Assembly (NCBI GenBank): GCA_963844575.1
Contig: CAWJOU010000005.1
Location: forward strand, 2,542,001 to 2,606,000
Length of the DNA stretch: 64,000 nucleotides
Direction: 5' to 3'
Origin: DASZUK01 sp963844575
GTDB taxonomy: Bacteria > Actinomycetota > Acidimicrobiia > Acidimicrobiales > RAAP-2
In this document: positions 7,833-16,710 of the stretch, piece after piece
Layout of the letters: every line of letters begins with the position of its first letter
Numbering within the stretch: position 1 is the first letter of the stretch
Notes under the pieces: generated by a model
Databases searched by the model: none
The model's input: only the letters and a program-made list of their open reading frames with translations
What the model was told of the DNA's origin: nothing
Program-made: the position numbers and the translations under genes

Positions 7833-8726
7833 GTGGCGACGGTCGCGGTGCTCGTCAACGGGGCCCGGGCGGAAGCCCGGCAGCTGGCCGACGACATCGT
7901 CCCGTGGCTGGAGGGCCGCGGCCACCGGGCTCGGGTGCTCGAGCTCGGCGACGCCGACCGGGCGGCCGGCCACGTGCCGGCCGGTGATCTCTCCGGTGCC
8001 GACCTGAGCTGGGCCGACCTGGCCGTCAGCCTCGGCGGCGACGGGACGTTCCTCCGCATGGTGCCACTGGCCTACGCGGCGAAGATCCCGGTGATGGGCG
8101 TCAACTTCGGCCGGCTCGGCTACCTGCTCGAAGTCGAGCCGGCGCAGCTCGAGGACGCGCTCGCTCGGGCCCTCGACGGATCGGTGGCCCTCGAGGAGCG
8201 GATTGCGCTGGCCGTGTCGGTCAACGGTGAGCTCACGCCGGCCGGCGGCGACGACCGTTCGTTGCCGGGGGACGGTGGCGAACGGTGGTGGGTAGCGCTG
8301 AACGAGATGGTGACGGAGAAGACCGTGCCCGGCCACATGGTGCACCTGTCGACGGCGATCGACGGCGAGCCGTTCCTCTCGCACAAGGCCGACGGCGTCC
8401 TCGTCGCCACGCCGACCGGGTCGACCGCGTACAACCTCTCGGCCGGCGGGCCGGTCGTCTCGCCGGCCATGCGGGCGATGGTCGTCACGCCGGTCGCGCC
8501 GCACCTCTCGATCGACCGCAGCCTCGTCCTCCCGGCCGAGCAGGTCGTCACCGTCGGCGTCCTGCCGGGCCGACCGGCGGTCCTGGTCATCGACGGGCGA
8601 GAGGTCGGTCGGCTCTCGCCTGGCGCAGAGGTCGTCTGCCGCGTGGCGCCGGACCCGATCCGGTTCGTCTCGCTGGGCGACCGCGGCTTCGCCGACCGGC
8701 TCCGGACGACGCTCGGCCGGTGCTGA
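7833..8726 (+). CDS. nadK: NAD kinase
   Basis: 297 residues from a GTG preceded by GGGGAGG. The catalytic GGDGT motif is at residues 68–72, the NE motif lies in VALNEMV, and the glycine-rich segment PTGSTAYNLSAGGP follows. It phosphorylates NAD to NADP using ATP or polyphosphate in the cytosol. The gene starts two bases after the tlyA stop and its TGA overlaps the recN GTG, so the three genes are probably translated together. Length and motif order are normal for actinobacterial PpnK. Confidence 0.93.
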   Translation: MATVAVLVNGARAEARQLADDIVPWLEGRGHRARVLELGDADRAAGHVPAGDLSGADLSWADLAVSLGGDGTFLRMVPLAYAAKIPVMGVNFGRLGYLLEVEPAQLEDALARALDGSVALEERIALAVSVNGELTPAGGDDRSLPGDGGERWWVALNEMVTEKTVPGHMVHLSTAIDGEPFLSHKADGVLVATPTGSTAYNLSAGGPVVSPAMRAMVVTPVAPHLSIDRSLVLPAEQVVTVGVLPGRPAVLVIDGREVGRLSPGAEVVCRVAPDPIRFVSLGDRGFADRLRTTLGRC

Positions 8727-10327
8727 CCGAGCTCCGGGTCCGGGACCTCGGCGTCATCGACGACCTGTCGATCGAGCTCGGACCAGGGATGACGGCCCTC
8801 ACGGGGGAGACCGGCGCCGGCAAGACGCTGCTCGTCGAGGCCCTCCAGCTCGTCCTCGGCGAGCGGGCGTCCGCCGGCCTCGTCCGGGCCGGCTCGGCCG
8901 AGGCGCTCGTCGAGGCCCGGTTCACGACCGACGACGGCGAGATCCTGCTCGCCCGGGCCGTTCCCGCATCGGGCCGGTCGCGGGCCTGGGTCGACGGCCG
9001 GATGGCGCCGGTCGCCGTCCTGGCCGAGGTCGGCGACGGCCTGGTCGAGATCCACGGGCAGCACGACCAGCAGTCGCTGCTGTCGACGGCCGCCCAGCGC
9101 CGAGCCCTGGACGACTTCGCCGGCGCGGACCGGCGACCGCTCGAACGGGCCCGGCGCGAGCTGGCCACGGTCGAGGCCCGGCTGGCCGACCTCGGCGGTG
9201 ACGAGCAGCAGCGGGCCCGCGAAGCCGACGTCCTCCGCCACCAGCTCCGCGAGATCGACCGCGCCGCGCTGGCCGGCTCGGACGAGGACGACGCGCTGCG
9301 GGCCGAAGAGGAACGGCTGGCCGACCTCGGCGCCCACCGGGAGGCCGCGGCCGAGGCGCTCGGGCTGCTCGATGGCGCCGATGGCGCGGACGGCGCCGGC
9401 GGGGCCGGCTCGCTGCTCGGCGCGGCGATCGCCGCCCTCGCGGGCCGCCAACCGTTCGCCGCCGACGAGGGCCGGCTCCGAGCGACCGCGGCGGAGATCG
9501 CCGACCTCGCCACCGACCTGCGGACGGCGGTCGACACGTGGGAGGACGATCCGGCCCGGTTGGCCGACGTCCAGACCCGCCGGCAGCTGCTCGCCGATCT
9601 CCGCCGCAAGTACGGGCCGACGCTGGCCGACGTCGTCGACTACCGGGTCCAGGCCGGCCGCCAGCTCGCCGACCTCGAAGGTGCGGCCGCGGCGGCCGAG
9701 ATCCTCGAAGGCGAGCGGCAGCAGGCCCGGGCGGCGGTGGTCGCGGCCGAGAACGAGCTCCGCCGGGTCCGACAGGCCGCGGCCCCGGCGCTGGCCGACG
9801 CGACCGGCGAGCGGCTGCGGACGCTGGCGATGCCCGACGCCTGCTTCGACGTCGCGGTCGGCGACGACGGGCCCGGCGACGACGTCCGCTTCCTGCTCGG
9901 CGCCAACCGCGGCGAACCAACCCAGCCGCTGGCCCGGGTGGCGTCCGGCGGCGAGCTGGCCCGGACGATGCTGTCGCTCCGGCTCGTCGCGGCCGGCGGC
10001 CCGCCGACGATGCTGTTCGACGAGGTCGACGCCGGCGTCGGCGGCGCGGCCGCTTTGGCCCTCGGCGCCGCGCTGGGCGAGGTCGCCGGCGACCGGCAGG
10101 TGCTCGTCGTCACCCACCTCGCCCAGGTCGCGGCGTTCGCGGACCGGCAGATCGCGGTCCGCAAGGGCGCCGACGGTGGCCGGACGGTGACGACCGCGAC
10201 GGTCCTCGACCGCGACGAGCGGGTCGTCGAGCTGTCCCGGATGCTCTCCGGCCACCCGGACAGCGCGGCCGCCCGGGCCCACGCCGAGGAGCTGCTGTCC
10301 ACCACCGCCGCGGTGCGGACCGACTAG
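8720..10327 (+). CDS. recN: DNA repair protein RecN
   Basis: 535 residues from a GTG overlapping the nadK stop. It is an SMC-like ATPase: Walker A GETGAGKT at residues 29–36, the ABC signature region ASGGELARTMLSL and Walker B MLFDEVDAGVGG near the C-terminus, joined by a coiled coil rich in Ala/Glu/Arg. IHGQHDQQSL is a typical RecN sequence. RecN acts early in repair of double-strand breaks, holding DNA ends together. The protein is somewhat shorter than E. coli RecN (553), with the difference in the coiled coil. The mctB-type genes found after recN in mycobacteria are absent; pyrG follows directly. Confidence 0.92.
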   Translation: MLTELRVRDLGVIDDLSIELGPGMTALTGETGAGKTLLVEALQLVLGERASAGLVRAGSAEALVEARFTTDDGEILLARAVPASGRSRAWVDGRMAPVAVLAEVGDGLVEIHGQHDQQSLLSTAAQRRALDDFAGADRRPLERARRELATVEARLADLGGDEQQRAREADVLRHQLREIDRAALAGSDEDDALRAEEERLADLGAHREAAAEALGLLDGADGADGAGGAGSLLGAAIAALAGRQPFAADEGRLRATAAEIADLATDLRTAVDTWEDDPARLADVQTRRQLLADLRRKYGPTLADVVDYRVQAGRQLADLEGAAAAAEILEGERQQARAAVVAAENELRRVRQAAAPALADATGERLRTLAMPDACFDVAVGDDGPGDDVRFLLGANRGEPTQPLARVASGGELARTMLSLRLVAAGGPPTMLFDEVDAGVGGAAALALGAALGEVAGDRQVLVVTHLAQVAAFADRQIAVRKGADGGRTVTTATVLDRDERVVELSRMLSGHPDSAAARAHAEELLSTTAAVRTD

Positions 10328-10336
10328 CGTTACGGG

Positions 10337-11986
10337 GTGCCGATGAGCAAGTTCGTCTTCGTCACCGGCGGGGTGTCCAGCTCGCTGGGCAAGGGGCTCA
10401 CCGCATCGTCGCTCGGCCGCCTGCTCAAGTGCCGTGGCCTGCGGGTGACGATGTGCAAGCTCGACCCGTACATCAACGTCGACCCCGGGACGATGAACCC
10501 CGGTGAGCACGGCGAGGTCTTCGTCACCGAGGACGGTGGCGAGACCGACCTCGACCTCGGCCACTACGAGCGGTTCATCGACGAGAGCCTCAACCGCAAC
10601 TCGAACACGACGACCGGCTCGATCTACTCGTCGGTCATCGCCAAGGAGCGGCGCGGCGACTATCTCGGCAAGACCGTCCAGGTCATCCCGCACGTCACCG
10701 ACGAGATCAAGGAGCGCATCCGGCGGCTCGCCAGCGACGACGTCGACATCGTGATCGTCGAGATCGGCGGGACGGTCGGCGACATCGAGATCGTCCCGTT
10801 CATCGAGGCGATCCGCCAGTTCCGCCGGGACGTCGGCCGGGACAACGTCTGTTACGTCCACCTGACGCTCGTGCCGTACCTGGCGCCGTCGAGCGAGCAG
10901 AAGACGAAGCCGACGCAGCACTCCGTGACCGAGCTGCGCAGCCGCGGCATCCAGCCGGACGTCATCGTCTGCCGCAGCGACAAGGACATCTCCGACGGGC
11001 TCAAGCGGAAGATCTCGCTCAACTGCGACGTCCCGATCGAGGCCGTCACGTCGGCGATCGACGCCAGCAGCATCTACGAGATCCCGCTCACGCTGCACGA
11101 AGAGGGGCTCGACCAGGTCGTCTGCCGCACGCTCGGCCTCGACCTGGACGACCACCCGGTCGACCTGGCCGACTGGGAACGGCTCGTCCACCGGGTCGAG
11201 ACGTCCGACCGGCCGGTGCGGATCGGCATTGTCGGCAAGTACGTCAACCTGCCGGACGCCTACCTCTCGGTCGTCGAGGCGCTCCGGCACGCCGGGTTCC
11301 ACCACGGCGTCCAGATCGTCCTCGACTGGATCGACGCGGAGCTCGTGCCCGGCCTGCTCGAGACCGACCGGCTCCACGACCTCGACGGCGTCGTCATCCC
11401 CGGCGGCTTCGGCGAGCGGGGCGTCGAGGGCATGGTCGCCGCGGCCCGGTACACGAGGGAGCACGACATCCCGCTGCTCGGGCTCTGCCTCGGCCTGCAG
11501 GTGATGGTCATCGACGCCGCCCGCGACCTCGCCGGCCTGGACGGCGCCAACTCGGGCGAGTTCGACTCGTTGACCCCGCACCCGGTGATCGACCTCATGC
11601 CGGACCAGGCCGACGTCGTCGACAAGGGCGGGACGATGCGGCTCGGCGCGTACCCCGCGATGCTCGCGCCCGGGTCGCTCGTCGCCAAGATCTACGGCGC
11701 GGAGGCCGTGACCGAGCGCCACCGCCACCGCTACGAGGTCAACGCCCGCTACCGGGCCCGGTTGGAGGCTGCCGGCCTGGCCTGCTCGGGGACGTCGCCG
11801 GACGGCCGGCTCGTCGAATTCGTCGAGCTGCCCGGCCATCCGTTCTGGGCCGGCACGCAGGCCCACCCGGAGTTCAAGAGCCGGCCGGACCGCCCGCACC
11901 CGTTGTTCCGCGAGCTCGTCGCCGCCGCGCTCGAGCGGGCGGAAGGTCGCGAGCCTCGGCTGATCGACCTTGACGCCGTCCACTGA
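10337..11986 (+). CDS. pyrG: CTP synthase
   Basis: 549 residues, full length. The synthetase domain begins KFVFVTGGVSSSLGKG and includes MNPGEHGEVFVTEDG. The C-terminal class I glutaminase domain has the nucleophile in LLGLCLGLQ and the His–Glu pair in QAHPEF. It aminates UTP to CTP with glutamine nitrogen. GTG at 10337 and ATG at 10343 are both possible starts. The end overlaps the TTG start of the NUDIX gene by 17 bases. Confidence 0.95.
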   Translation: MPMSKFVFVTGGVSSSLGKGLTASSLGRLLKCRGLRVTMCKLDPYINVDPGTMNPGEHGEVFVTEDGGETDLDLGHYERFIDESLNRNSNTTTGSIYSSVIAKERRGDYLGKTVQVIPHVTDEIKERIRRLASDDVDIVIVEIGGTVGDIEIVPFIEAIRQFRRDVGRDNVCYVHLTLVPYLAPSSEQKTKPTQHSVTELRSRGIQPDVIVCRSDKDISDGLKRKISLNCDVPIEAVTSAIDASSIYEIPLTLHEEGLDQVVCRTLGLDLDDHPVDLADWERLVHRVETSDRPVRIGIVGKYVNLPDAYLSVVEALRHAGFHHGVQIVLDWIDAELVPGLLETDRLHDLDGVVIPGGFGERGVEGMVAAARYTREHDIPLLGLCLGLQVMVIDAARDLAGLDGANSGEFDSLTPHPVIDLMPDQADVVDKGGTMRLGAYPAMLAPGSLVAKIYGAEAVTERHRHRYEVNARYRARLEAAGLACSGTSPDGRLVEFVELPGHPFWAGTQAHPEFKSRPDRPHPLFRELVAAALERAEGREPRLIDLDAVH

Positions 11987-12506
11987 GTTCGAGAAGGTCG
12001 GCGAGAAGCGGGTCTTCGAGAGCCGGGTCTTCGCGGTCGAGACCGTCGACCTCGTCAGCCCGGACGGCGAGGCGTTCCGCCGTGACGTCGTCCGCCACCC
12101 TGGCGCGGTGGCGATCATCCCGCTCCACGACGACCGCACCGTCTCGCTCGTCCGCCAGTTCCGCGCCCCGGTCATGACCGCGCTCTTGGAGGCGCCCGCC
12201 GGGACCTGCGACGTCGACGGCGAGCCGCTCGAGACGACCGCCCGGCGAGAGCTCGTCGAGGAGGCCGGCCTCGAGGCCGGGACGATGCGCCGGCTGGCCG
12301 CGGTCCACAACTCACCGGGCTACTCCGACCAACGGACGACGATCTTCGTCGCCACCGACCTCCGTCCGTGCCCGACCGCCCGGAGCGGCGTCGAGGAGCA
12401 CTGGATGTCGGTCGAGCGGATCGCCCTCGACGACGTCGACGCGCTGGTTGCCGACGGCCGCCTCGTCGACGAGACGACGATCCTCGGCCTCCTGCTCATC
12501 CGGTGA
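11970..12506 (+). CDS. NUDIX hydrolase, ADP-ribose pyrophosphatase type
   Basis: 178 residues starting at a TTG inside the end of pyrG. The NUDIX helix is seen as GEPLETTARRELVEEAGL preceded by PAGTCDVD, the same one-residue-extended spacing as in the mycobacterial ADP-ribose pyrophosphatase Rv1700, which holds the same position after pyrG. The conserved E-E pair that binds magnesium is present. Likely hydrolyses ADP-ribose to AMP and ribose 5-phosphate. Its TGA overlaps the xerD GTG. Confidence 0.85.
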   Translation: MTPSTEFEKVGEKRVFESRVFAVETVDLVSPDGEAFRRDVVRHPGAVAIIPLHDDRTVSLVRQFRAPVMTALLEAPAGTCDVDGEPLETTARRELVEEAGLEAGTMRRLAAVHNSPGYSDQRTTIFVATDLRPCPTARSGVEEHWMSVERIALDDVDALVADGRLVDETTILGLLLIR

Positions 12507-13402
12507 CGCTGTCGACGCCGGCCGAGGAGTACCTGTCCTGGCTGGCCGTCGAGCGGGGACGGGCTCGCAACACGCTCGCGTCGTACCGCCGGGACCTCGT
12601 CGCCTACGAGACCTCCCTGGGCGCCTGTGGCCGCGGGTTGAGCGACGCCCGGCCGGAGGACGTCACCGACCACCTCGCGGCCCTTCGGGCCGGCGGCCAC
12701 AGCCCGGCGTCGGTCGCCCGGGCCCTCTCGGCCATCCGCGGCGTGCACCGCTTCATGGTCGACGAGGGCTTCGCGCCGACCGACCCGACCGCGGCGACCG
12801 AGACCGGCCGGCCGCCGAGCCGGCTCCCGAAGGCGCTGACCGAGGCCGACGTCGCCCGGCTGCTCGACACGACGTCCGGCGACGATCCGATCGCCCGGCG
12901 TGACCGGGCCCTGCTCGAGCTGCTCTACGGCACCGGCGGCCGCGTCTCGGAGATCGTCGGCCTCGACCTCGCGGACCTCAACGGGCCGCTCGTGCGGCTG
13001 TACGGGAAGGGCGCCAAAGAACGCTTGGTCCCGCTCGGCCGGTACGCGGCCGGCGCGCTCGCCGCCTGGCTCGGCCCCGGGGGCCGGGACCGGCTGGTCC
13101 CGGCCAAGTGGCACCGCCGGGGCGACGAGGTGGCGGTCTTCCTCAACCACCGCGGCGGCCGCCTGAGCCGACAGGGCGCGTACGACGTCCTCCGCCGGCG
13201 AGCCACCGGGACCGGCATCCGCGTCAGCCCACACGTCCTCCGCCATTCGTGCGCCACCCACATGCTCGCCCGCGGCGCGGACATCCGCGTCGTCCAGGAG
13301 CTGCTCGGCCACGCGTCGATCTCGACGACGCAGCTCTACACGAAGGTCACCGCGGAGCACCTCCGGACCGCCTACGAGTCGGCCCATCCCCGGGCCGGAT
13401 AG
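12503..13402 (+). CDS. xerD: Tyrosine recombinase XerD
   Basis: 299 residues from a GTG overlapping the previous stop (GTGA). An N-terminal SAM-like core-binding domain (EEYLSWLAVERGRARNTLAS) is followed by the catalytic domain with Arg in GTGGRVSEI, Lys in YGKGAKER, HxLRH in HVLRHSCATHML, His in LLGHASIS and the nucleophile Tyr in TTQLYTKV. It resolves chromosome dimers at dif with XerC. The position next to the scpAB genes matches mycobacteria. Confidence 0.92.
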   Translation: MTLSTPAEEYLSWLAVERGRARNTLASYRRDLVAYETSLGACGRGLSDARPEDVTDHLAALRAGGHSPASVARALSAIRGVHRFMVDEGFAPTDPTAATETGRPPSRLPKALTEADVARLLDTTSGDDPIARRDRALLELLYGTGGRVSEIVGLDLADLNGPLVRLYGKGAKERLVPLGRYAAGALAAWLGPGGRDRLVPAKWHRRGDEVAVFLNHRGGRLSRQGAYDVLRRRATGTGIRVSPHVLRHSCATHMLARGADIRVVQELLGHASISTTQLYTKVTAEHLRTAYESAHPRAG

Positions 13403-13417
13403 CTCTAGGCTGGGGAG

Positions 13418-13729
13418 ATGGTTACCACGGACTACCTCGGCCTTCTCGAAGCCGAGGGGGCGGACCTGCGCCACCAGCTCGCCGAGCTCGGCGGACTGAA
13501 CTACGACTCGAACTTCGCCGACTCCAGCCAGGTCACCGCCGAACGCAGCGAGGCGGAGGCGTTGACGCTCTCGCTGAACGAGGCGTTGCACGACGTCGAC
13601 GCGGCGATCGCCCGCCTCGCGGACGGCAGCTACGGCCTCTGCCGGCAGTGCGGGCAGCCGATCGCCCCGGCCCGCCTGGAGGCGGTGCCGACCGCTCAGC
13701 TCTGCATGGCCTGCGCGTCCCGGCACTGA
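13418..13729 (+). CDS. DksA/TraR-type C4 zinc-finger protein
   Basis: 103 residues. An N-terminal helical hairpin (residues ~1–68, acidic/Leu-rich) is followed by a four-cysteine finger of the form CxxC-x17-CxxC (CRQCGQ to LCMACASRH). DksA-like proteins bind the RNA polymerase secondary channel; actinobacterial members such as CarD-independent TraR/DksA homologues are less studied. ATG with GGGGAG upstream. It lies 15 bases after xerD and two bases before the M50 protease gene. Confidence 0.8.
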   Translation: MVTTDYLGLLEAEGADLRHQLAELGGLNYDSNFADSSQVTAERSEAEALTLSLNEALHDVDAAIARLADGSYGLCRQCGQPIAPARLEAVPTAQLCMACASRH

Positions 13730-13731
13730 CG

Positions 13732-14607
13732 ATGGCCGACGACCCGCCTCGCCAGCACGCCTACCGGGTGACCGGCCAGGGTGCACCAGGCGCACCAGGC
13801 GATCTCGGTGGTCAAGCAGCCGACGGCCAGCCGCCCCCGAGCAATCCGCCGGCCCGGCCAGCCCGGCCAGGGGTCCGCCCACGGAGCCCGCGCCAGGTCA
13901 TCTGGCTCGTCGCGATCGTCGCCGTCGTCGTCATCCTGCTGCGGTCGCACCGGATCAGCCAGACAGAGATCATCTGGTTCTGCATCCTGATCCCGTCGCT
14001 GATCCTCCACGAGATCTCGCACGGCTGGGTCGCGTTGGCGTTCGGCGACGACACCGCGAAGCGGGCCGGTCGGCTCAGCCTGAACCCGGTCCGCCACGTC
14101 GACCCGATCGGGACGCTGCTCGTGCCGGCGATCATGGTCCTGTCGGGCTGGGGGTTCTTCGGCTGGGCGAAGCCGGTCCCGGTGACAGTGGGGCGCCTGC
14201 GCAGTCCCCGCAACCAGGGGGTGCTCGTCTCGCTGGCCGGCCCGTTCACGAACATCGTCCTCGCCGCGCTGTCGGGGCTGCTGTTCTACGTCCTCTACGT
14301 CGCCGGCGGCCCGCACGGCGGCACGCTCAGCCTGACCGGCACGGTCATCTTCGACATCGGTCTCGTCAACCTGTGGGTGGCGTTCTTCAACCTGATACCG
14401 ATTCCGCCGCTCGACGGGTCCGCGCTGCTCGAACGGCTGCTCCCGGGCGCGTGGTGGCCGCAGTACCTGCGCATCCGCCCGTACGGGCTGCCGGTCATCT
14501 TCGGCGGTCTGCTGCTGCTCGGGATGGCGCGGGTCTACCCGCTCCAGCCGGTCTTCGGCCACCTGGAGCAGTGGTGGGGGACACTGCTGCACGTCCAGGT
14601 GGCGTAA
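13732..14607 (+). CDS. Site-2 protease-like membrane metalloprotease (M50)
   Basis: 291 residues. The N-terminal ~53 residues are a Pro/Gly-rich cytoplasmic tail, then several membrane helices. The zinc site is HEISH at residues 93–97 with the second motif NLIPIPPLDGS, the NPxPxxxLDG-type third ligand. Members cut within membranes, commonly releasing sigma factors or processing membrane proteins. The family without a PDZ domain (Rip-like 'group 3') is meant here. The ATG lies 2 bases after the preceding stop. The substrate is unknown. Confidence 0.82.
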   Translation: MADDPPRQHAYRVTGQGAPGAPGDLGGQAADGQPPPSNPPARPARPGVRPRSPRQVIWLVAIVAVVVILLRSHRISQTEIIWFCILIPSLILHEISHGWVALAFGDDTAKRAGRLSLNPVRHVDPIGTLLVPAIMVLSGWGFFGWAKPVPVTVGRLRSPRNQGVLVSLAGPFTNIVLAALSGLLFYVLYVAGGPHGGTLSLTGTVIFDIGLVNLWVAFFNLIPIPPLDGSALLERLLPGAWWPQYLRIRPYGLPVIFGGLLLLGMARVYPLQPVFGHLEQWWGTLLHVQVA

Positions 14608-14728
14608 CCCACTGCCGGGTCCCGTCGGGACCGCGGACCAACCGGAAGCCGAGCGTCGTCTTCATCCGGTGGTGGTGGGCGCAGAGCAACTGGAGGTTCT
14701 CGAGGCTGGTCGGGCCGCCCTTGCGGAA
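14594..14728 (-). pseudogene. C-terminal remnant of an HNH endonuclease
   Basis: In this frame the sequence reads FRKGGPTSLENLQLLCAHHH followed by RMKTTLGFRLVRGPDGT and RQWVTPPG. This is the last part of the HNH motif and the usual tail of DUF222/13E12-type HNH nucleases that are scattered through actinobacterial genomes. No start codon or N-terminal domain is present and the frame runs on into the antisense of the M50 gene. It fills most of the 157-bp gap between the convergent M50 and trpS genes, so it is probably the scar of a lost selfish gene. Confidence 0.65.
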
Positions 14729-14764
14729 GACGGCAAGAACGGCCGGGATGGGACTGGAAAGCGA

Positions 14765-15814
14765 CTACTGAAAGCAGGCGGGAGCCGATGGAAGGGCCGC
14801 CGGGCTCCCACTCCACCTCCCGGACAGGAAACCTATGGCGCCAGAGAGCCCGATCGCGTCGGCGGCCCGGTCGTACGTCACGGAGGCGACCGCGTGGGCA
14901 CGCTCGGCGCCGGCGGCGAGGATCCCGCGGACGGCGCCGAGATCGCTCGAGAGGGCGATGTGGCGCTCCCGGACGGGCCGGAGCAGCTCGACGAGCGCGG
15001 CGGCGACGTCGTTCTTGAGGTCGCCGTAACGGGAGTAGCCGGCGGCGACGTCGACGGGGCGGCGGTCGGTCGCCGCGGCGAGCAGGTCGAGGAGGTTCGA
15101 CAGCCCGGGCTTCGTCCCGGGGTCGTAGCGGACGTCGCCGTCGGTGTCGGTGACGGCCTTGCGGACCTTCCGCTCGATCTCGGCGGGGTCGTCGAGGACG
15201 GCGACCGTGCCGAGCGGGGAGTCGACAGACTTCGACATCTTCCGGTCGGGGTGCTGGAGGTCCATGACGCGGGCGCCGACGGTCGGGAACGCGCCCTCGG
15301 GCACGACGAAGGTGTCGCGGTAACGGTGGTTGAAGCGGATGGCGAGGTCACGGGCGAGCTCGAGGTGCTGGCGCTGGTCCTCGCCGACGGGGACTCGGTC
15401 GGCGTCGTAGAGCAGGATGTCCGCGGCCTGGAGGACCGGGTACGTGAGGAGGCCGACGCGGGCGCGGTCGTTGCCGCGACCCTTCTCCTTGAACTGCGTC
15501 ATCCGGTTGAGCTCGCCCATCGACGCGGTGCACTCGAGCAGCCACGTCAGCCGCTGGTGCTCGGGGACGTGGCTCTGGACGAAGAGCGTGCAGACCTGCG
15601 GGTCGAGGCCGGCCGCGAGCAGGTTGACCGCGGCCTCCATCGTGCGCGCCCGGAGCACCGCCGGGTCGATCTCGAGCGTCAGGGCGTGGAGGTCGACGAT
15701 GCAGTAGAACGCGTCGTCCTCGTGCTGCTGGGTCACCCACTGCCGGACGGCGCCCAGGTAGTTCCCCAGATGGAGATCCCCGGAAGGCTGCACACCCGAA
15801 AAGACCCTGGCCAT
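14765..15814 (-). CDS. trpS: Tryptophanyl-tRNA synthetase
   Basis: 349 residues from the ATG at 15814 (MARVFSGVQPSGDLHLGNYLG). The class I signatures are HLGN (HIGH variant) and KMSKS, and the tryptophan-pocket segment TYPVLQAADILLYDAD is intact. It charges tRNA-Trp in the cytosol. The gene stands alone on the minus strand within a plus-strand block, a local rearrangement relative to mycobacteria. Length is normal for bacterial TrpRS. Confidence 0.95.
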   Translation of the reverse strand: MARVFSGVQPSGDLHLGNYLGAVRQWVTQQHEDDAFYCIVDLHALTLEIDPAVLRARTMEAAVNLLAAGLDPQVCTLFVQSHVPEHQRLTWLLECTASMGELNRMTQFKEKGRGNDRARVGLLTYPVLQAADILLYDADRVPVGEDQRQHLELARDLAIRFNHRYRDTFVVPEGAFPTVGARVMDLQHPDRKMSKSVDSPLGTVAVLDDPAEIERKVRKAVTDTDGDVRYDPGTKPGLSNLLDLLAAATDRRPVDVAAGYSRYGDLKNDVAAALVELLRPVRERHIALSSDLGAVRGILAAGAERAHAVASVTYDRAADAIGLSGAIGFLSGRWSGSPAALPSAPACFQ

Positions 15815-15908
15815 GGGGCGACATGGTAGGGGAACCCCGTCGGTGGCCCGTCCAGGGGTGCGTGGAGGGGTCGCCGGGGGGCGCGGCGCGGCGAGGTAGG
15901 GTCGGTCC

Positions 15909-16700
15909 GTGGCGTACGCGGTCGCGACCCCCGTCTTCGAAGGGCCGATCGACCTGCTGTTGCACCTCGTCAGCAGCCACGAGGTCGACATCTTGGAGAT
16001 CCCGCTGGCGCCGGTCATCGACGCGTTCGTCGCGGTCCTCGTCGAGCGGCGGGACGAGCTGACGATGGACGTGCTCTCGGAGTTCGTCCTGGTCGCGGCC
16101 ATCCTGGTCGAGCTGAAGTCGCAGAAGCTGCTGCCCGGCCCGGACGTGGTCGACGAGGACGAGGAGCTCGTCGGCTGGGAGGAGCGCGACCTGCTGCTCT
16201 CGCGCCTGCTCGAGTGCCGGGCGTACGCGGCCGCGGCCGACTCGTTCGTCGTCCTCGCCGAGCGCGCCGCCCGGTCGATCCCCCGCGAGGTCGGGCTCGA
16301 CGACGGCTTCGTCGTCCACGCGCCGGACCTGCTCGCCGGCGTCACCGCGGACGAGCTCGCGCAGGCGTACCTGCGGGCGACCGCGGAGCGGCCGGTGCCG
16401 CAGGTCGACCTCTCGCACGTCACCGTCGACACGGTCACCGTCTCCGAGACGGTGCAGCGGCTGGCGACGACACTGCCCGGTCGCGGCCCGATGTCGTTCC
16501 GGGCGCTGACCGGCCACCTGACGACGCGCATCGAGGTCATCGTCCACTTCCTCGCGGTTCTCGAGCTGTGCAAGCTCGGCCAGGTCTCGCTCGGCCAGGG
16601 CCAGGTCTTCGGCGACCTCGAGGTCCAGTGGATCGCCGAGGACCGGCCGCTGGCGGGCGCGCTGATCGGCGACCTCGAGACGGACGAGTACCAGGGTTGA
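15909..16700 (+). CDS. scpA: Segregation and condensation protein ScpA
   Basis: 263 residues from a GTG. The kleisin N-terminal domain reads FEGPIDLLLHLVSSHEVDILEIPLAPV and the C-terminal winged helix includes LAVLELCKLGQVSLGQ. ScpA bridges the heads of SMC and recruits ScpB to compact the chromosome. It is followed 10 bases later by scpB. The parA-like gene that precedes scpA in mycobacteria is missing; trpS sits divergently instead. Confidence 0.93.
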   Translation: MAYAVATPVFEGPIDLLLHLVSSHEVDILEIPLAPVIDAFVAVLVERRDELTMDVLSEFVLVAAILVELKSQKLLPGPDVVDEDEELVGWEERDLLLSRLLECRAYAAAADSFVVLAERAARSIPREVGLDDGFVVHAPDLLAGVTADELAQAYLRATAERPVPQVDLSHVTVDTVTVSETVQRLATTLPGRGPMSFRALTGHLTTRIEVIVHFLAVLELCKLGQVSLGQGQVFGDLEVQWIAEDRPLAGALIGDLETDEYQG

Positions 16701-16710
16701 CGGGGCGGGG

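Noticed and set aside
8120..12310. 1396-codon open frame antisense to nadK, recN and pyrG
   Set aside because: It lies opposite three intact conserved genes and its sequence is low-complexity Arg/Asp/Val typical of antisense frames in GC-rich DNA.
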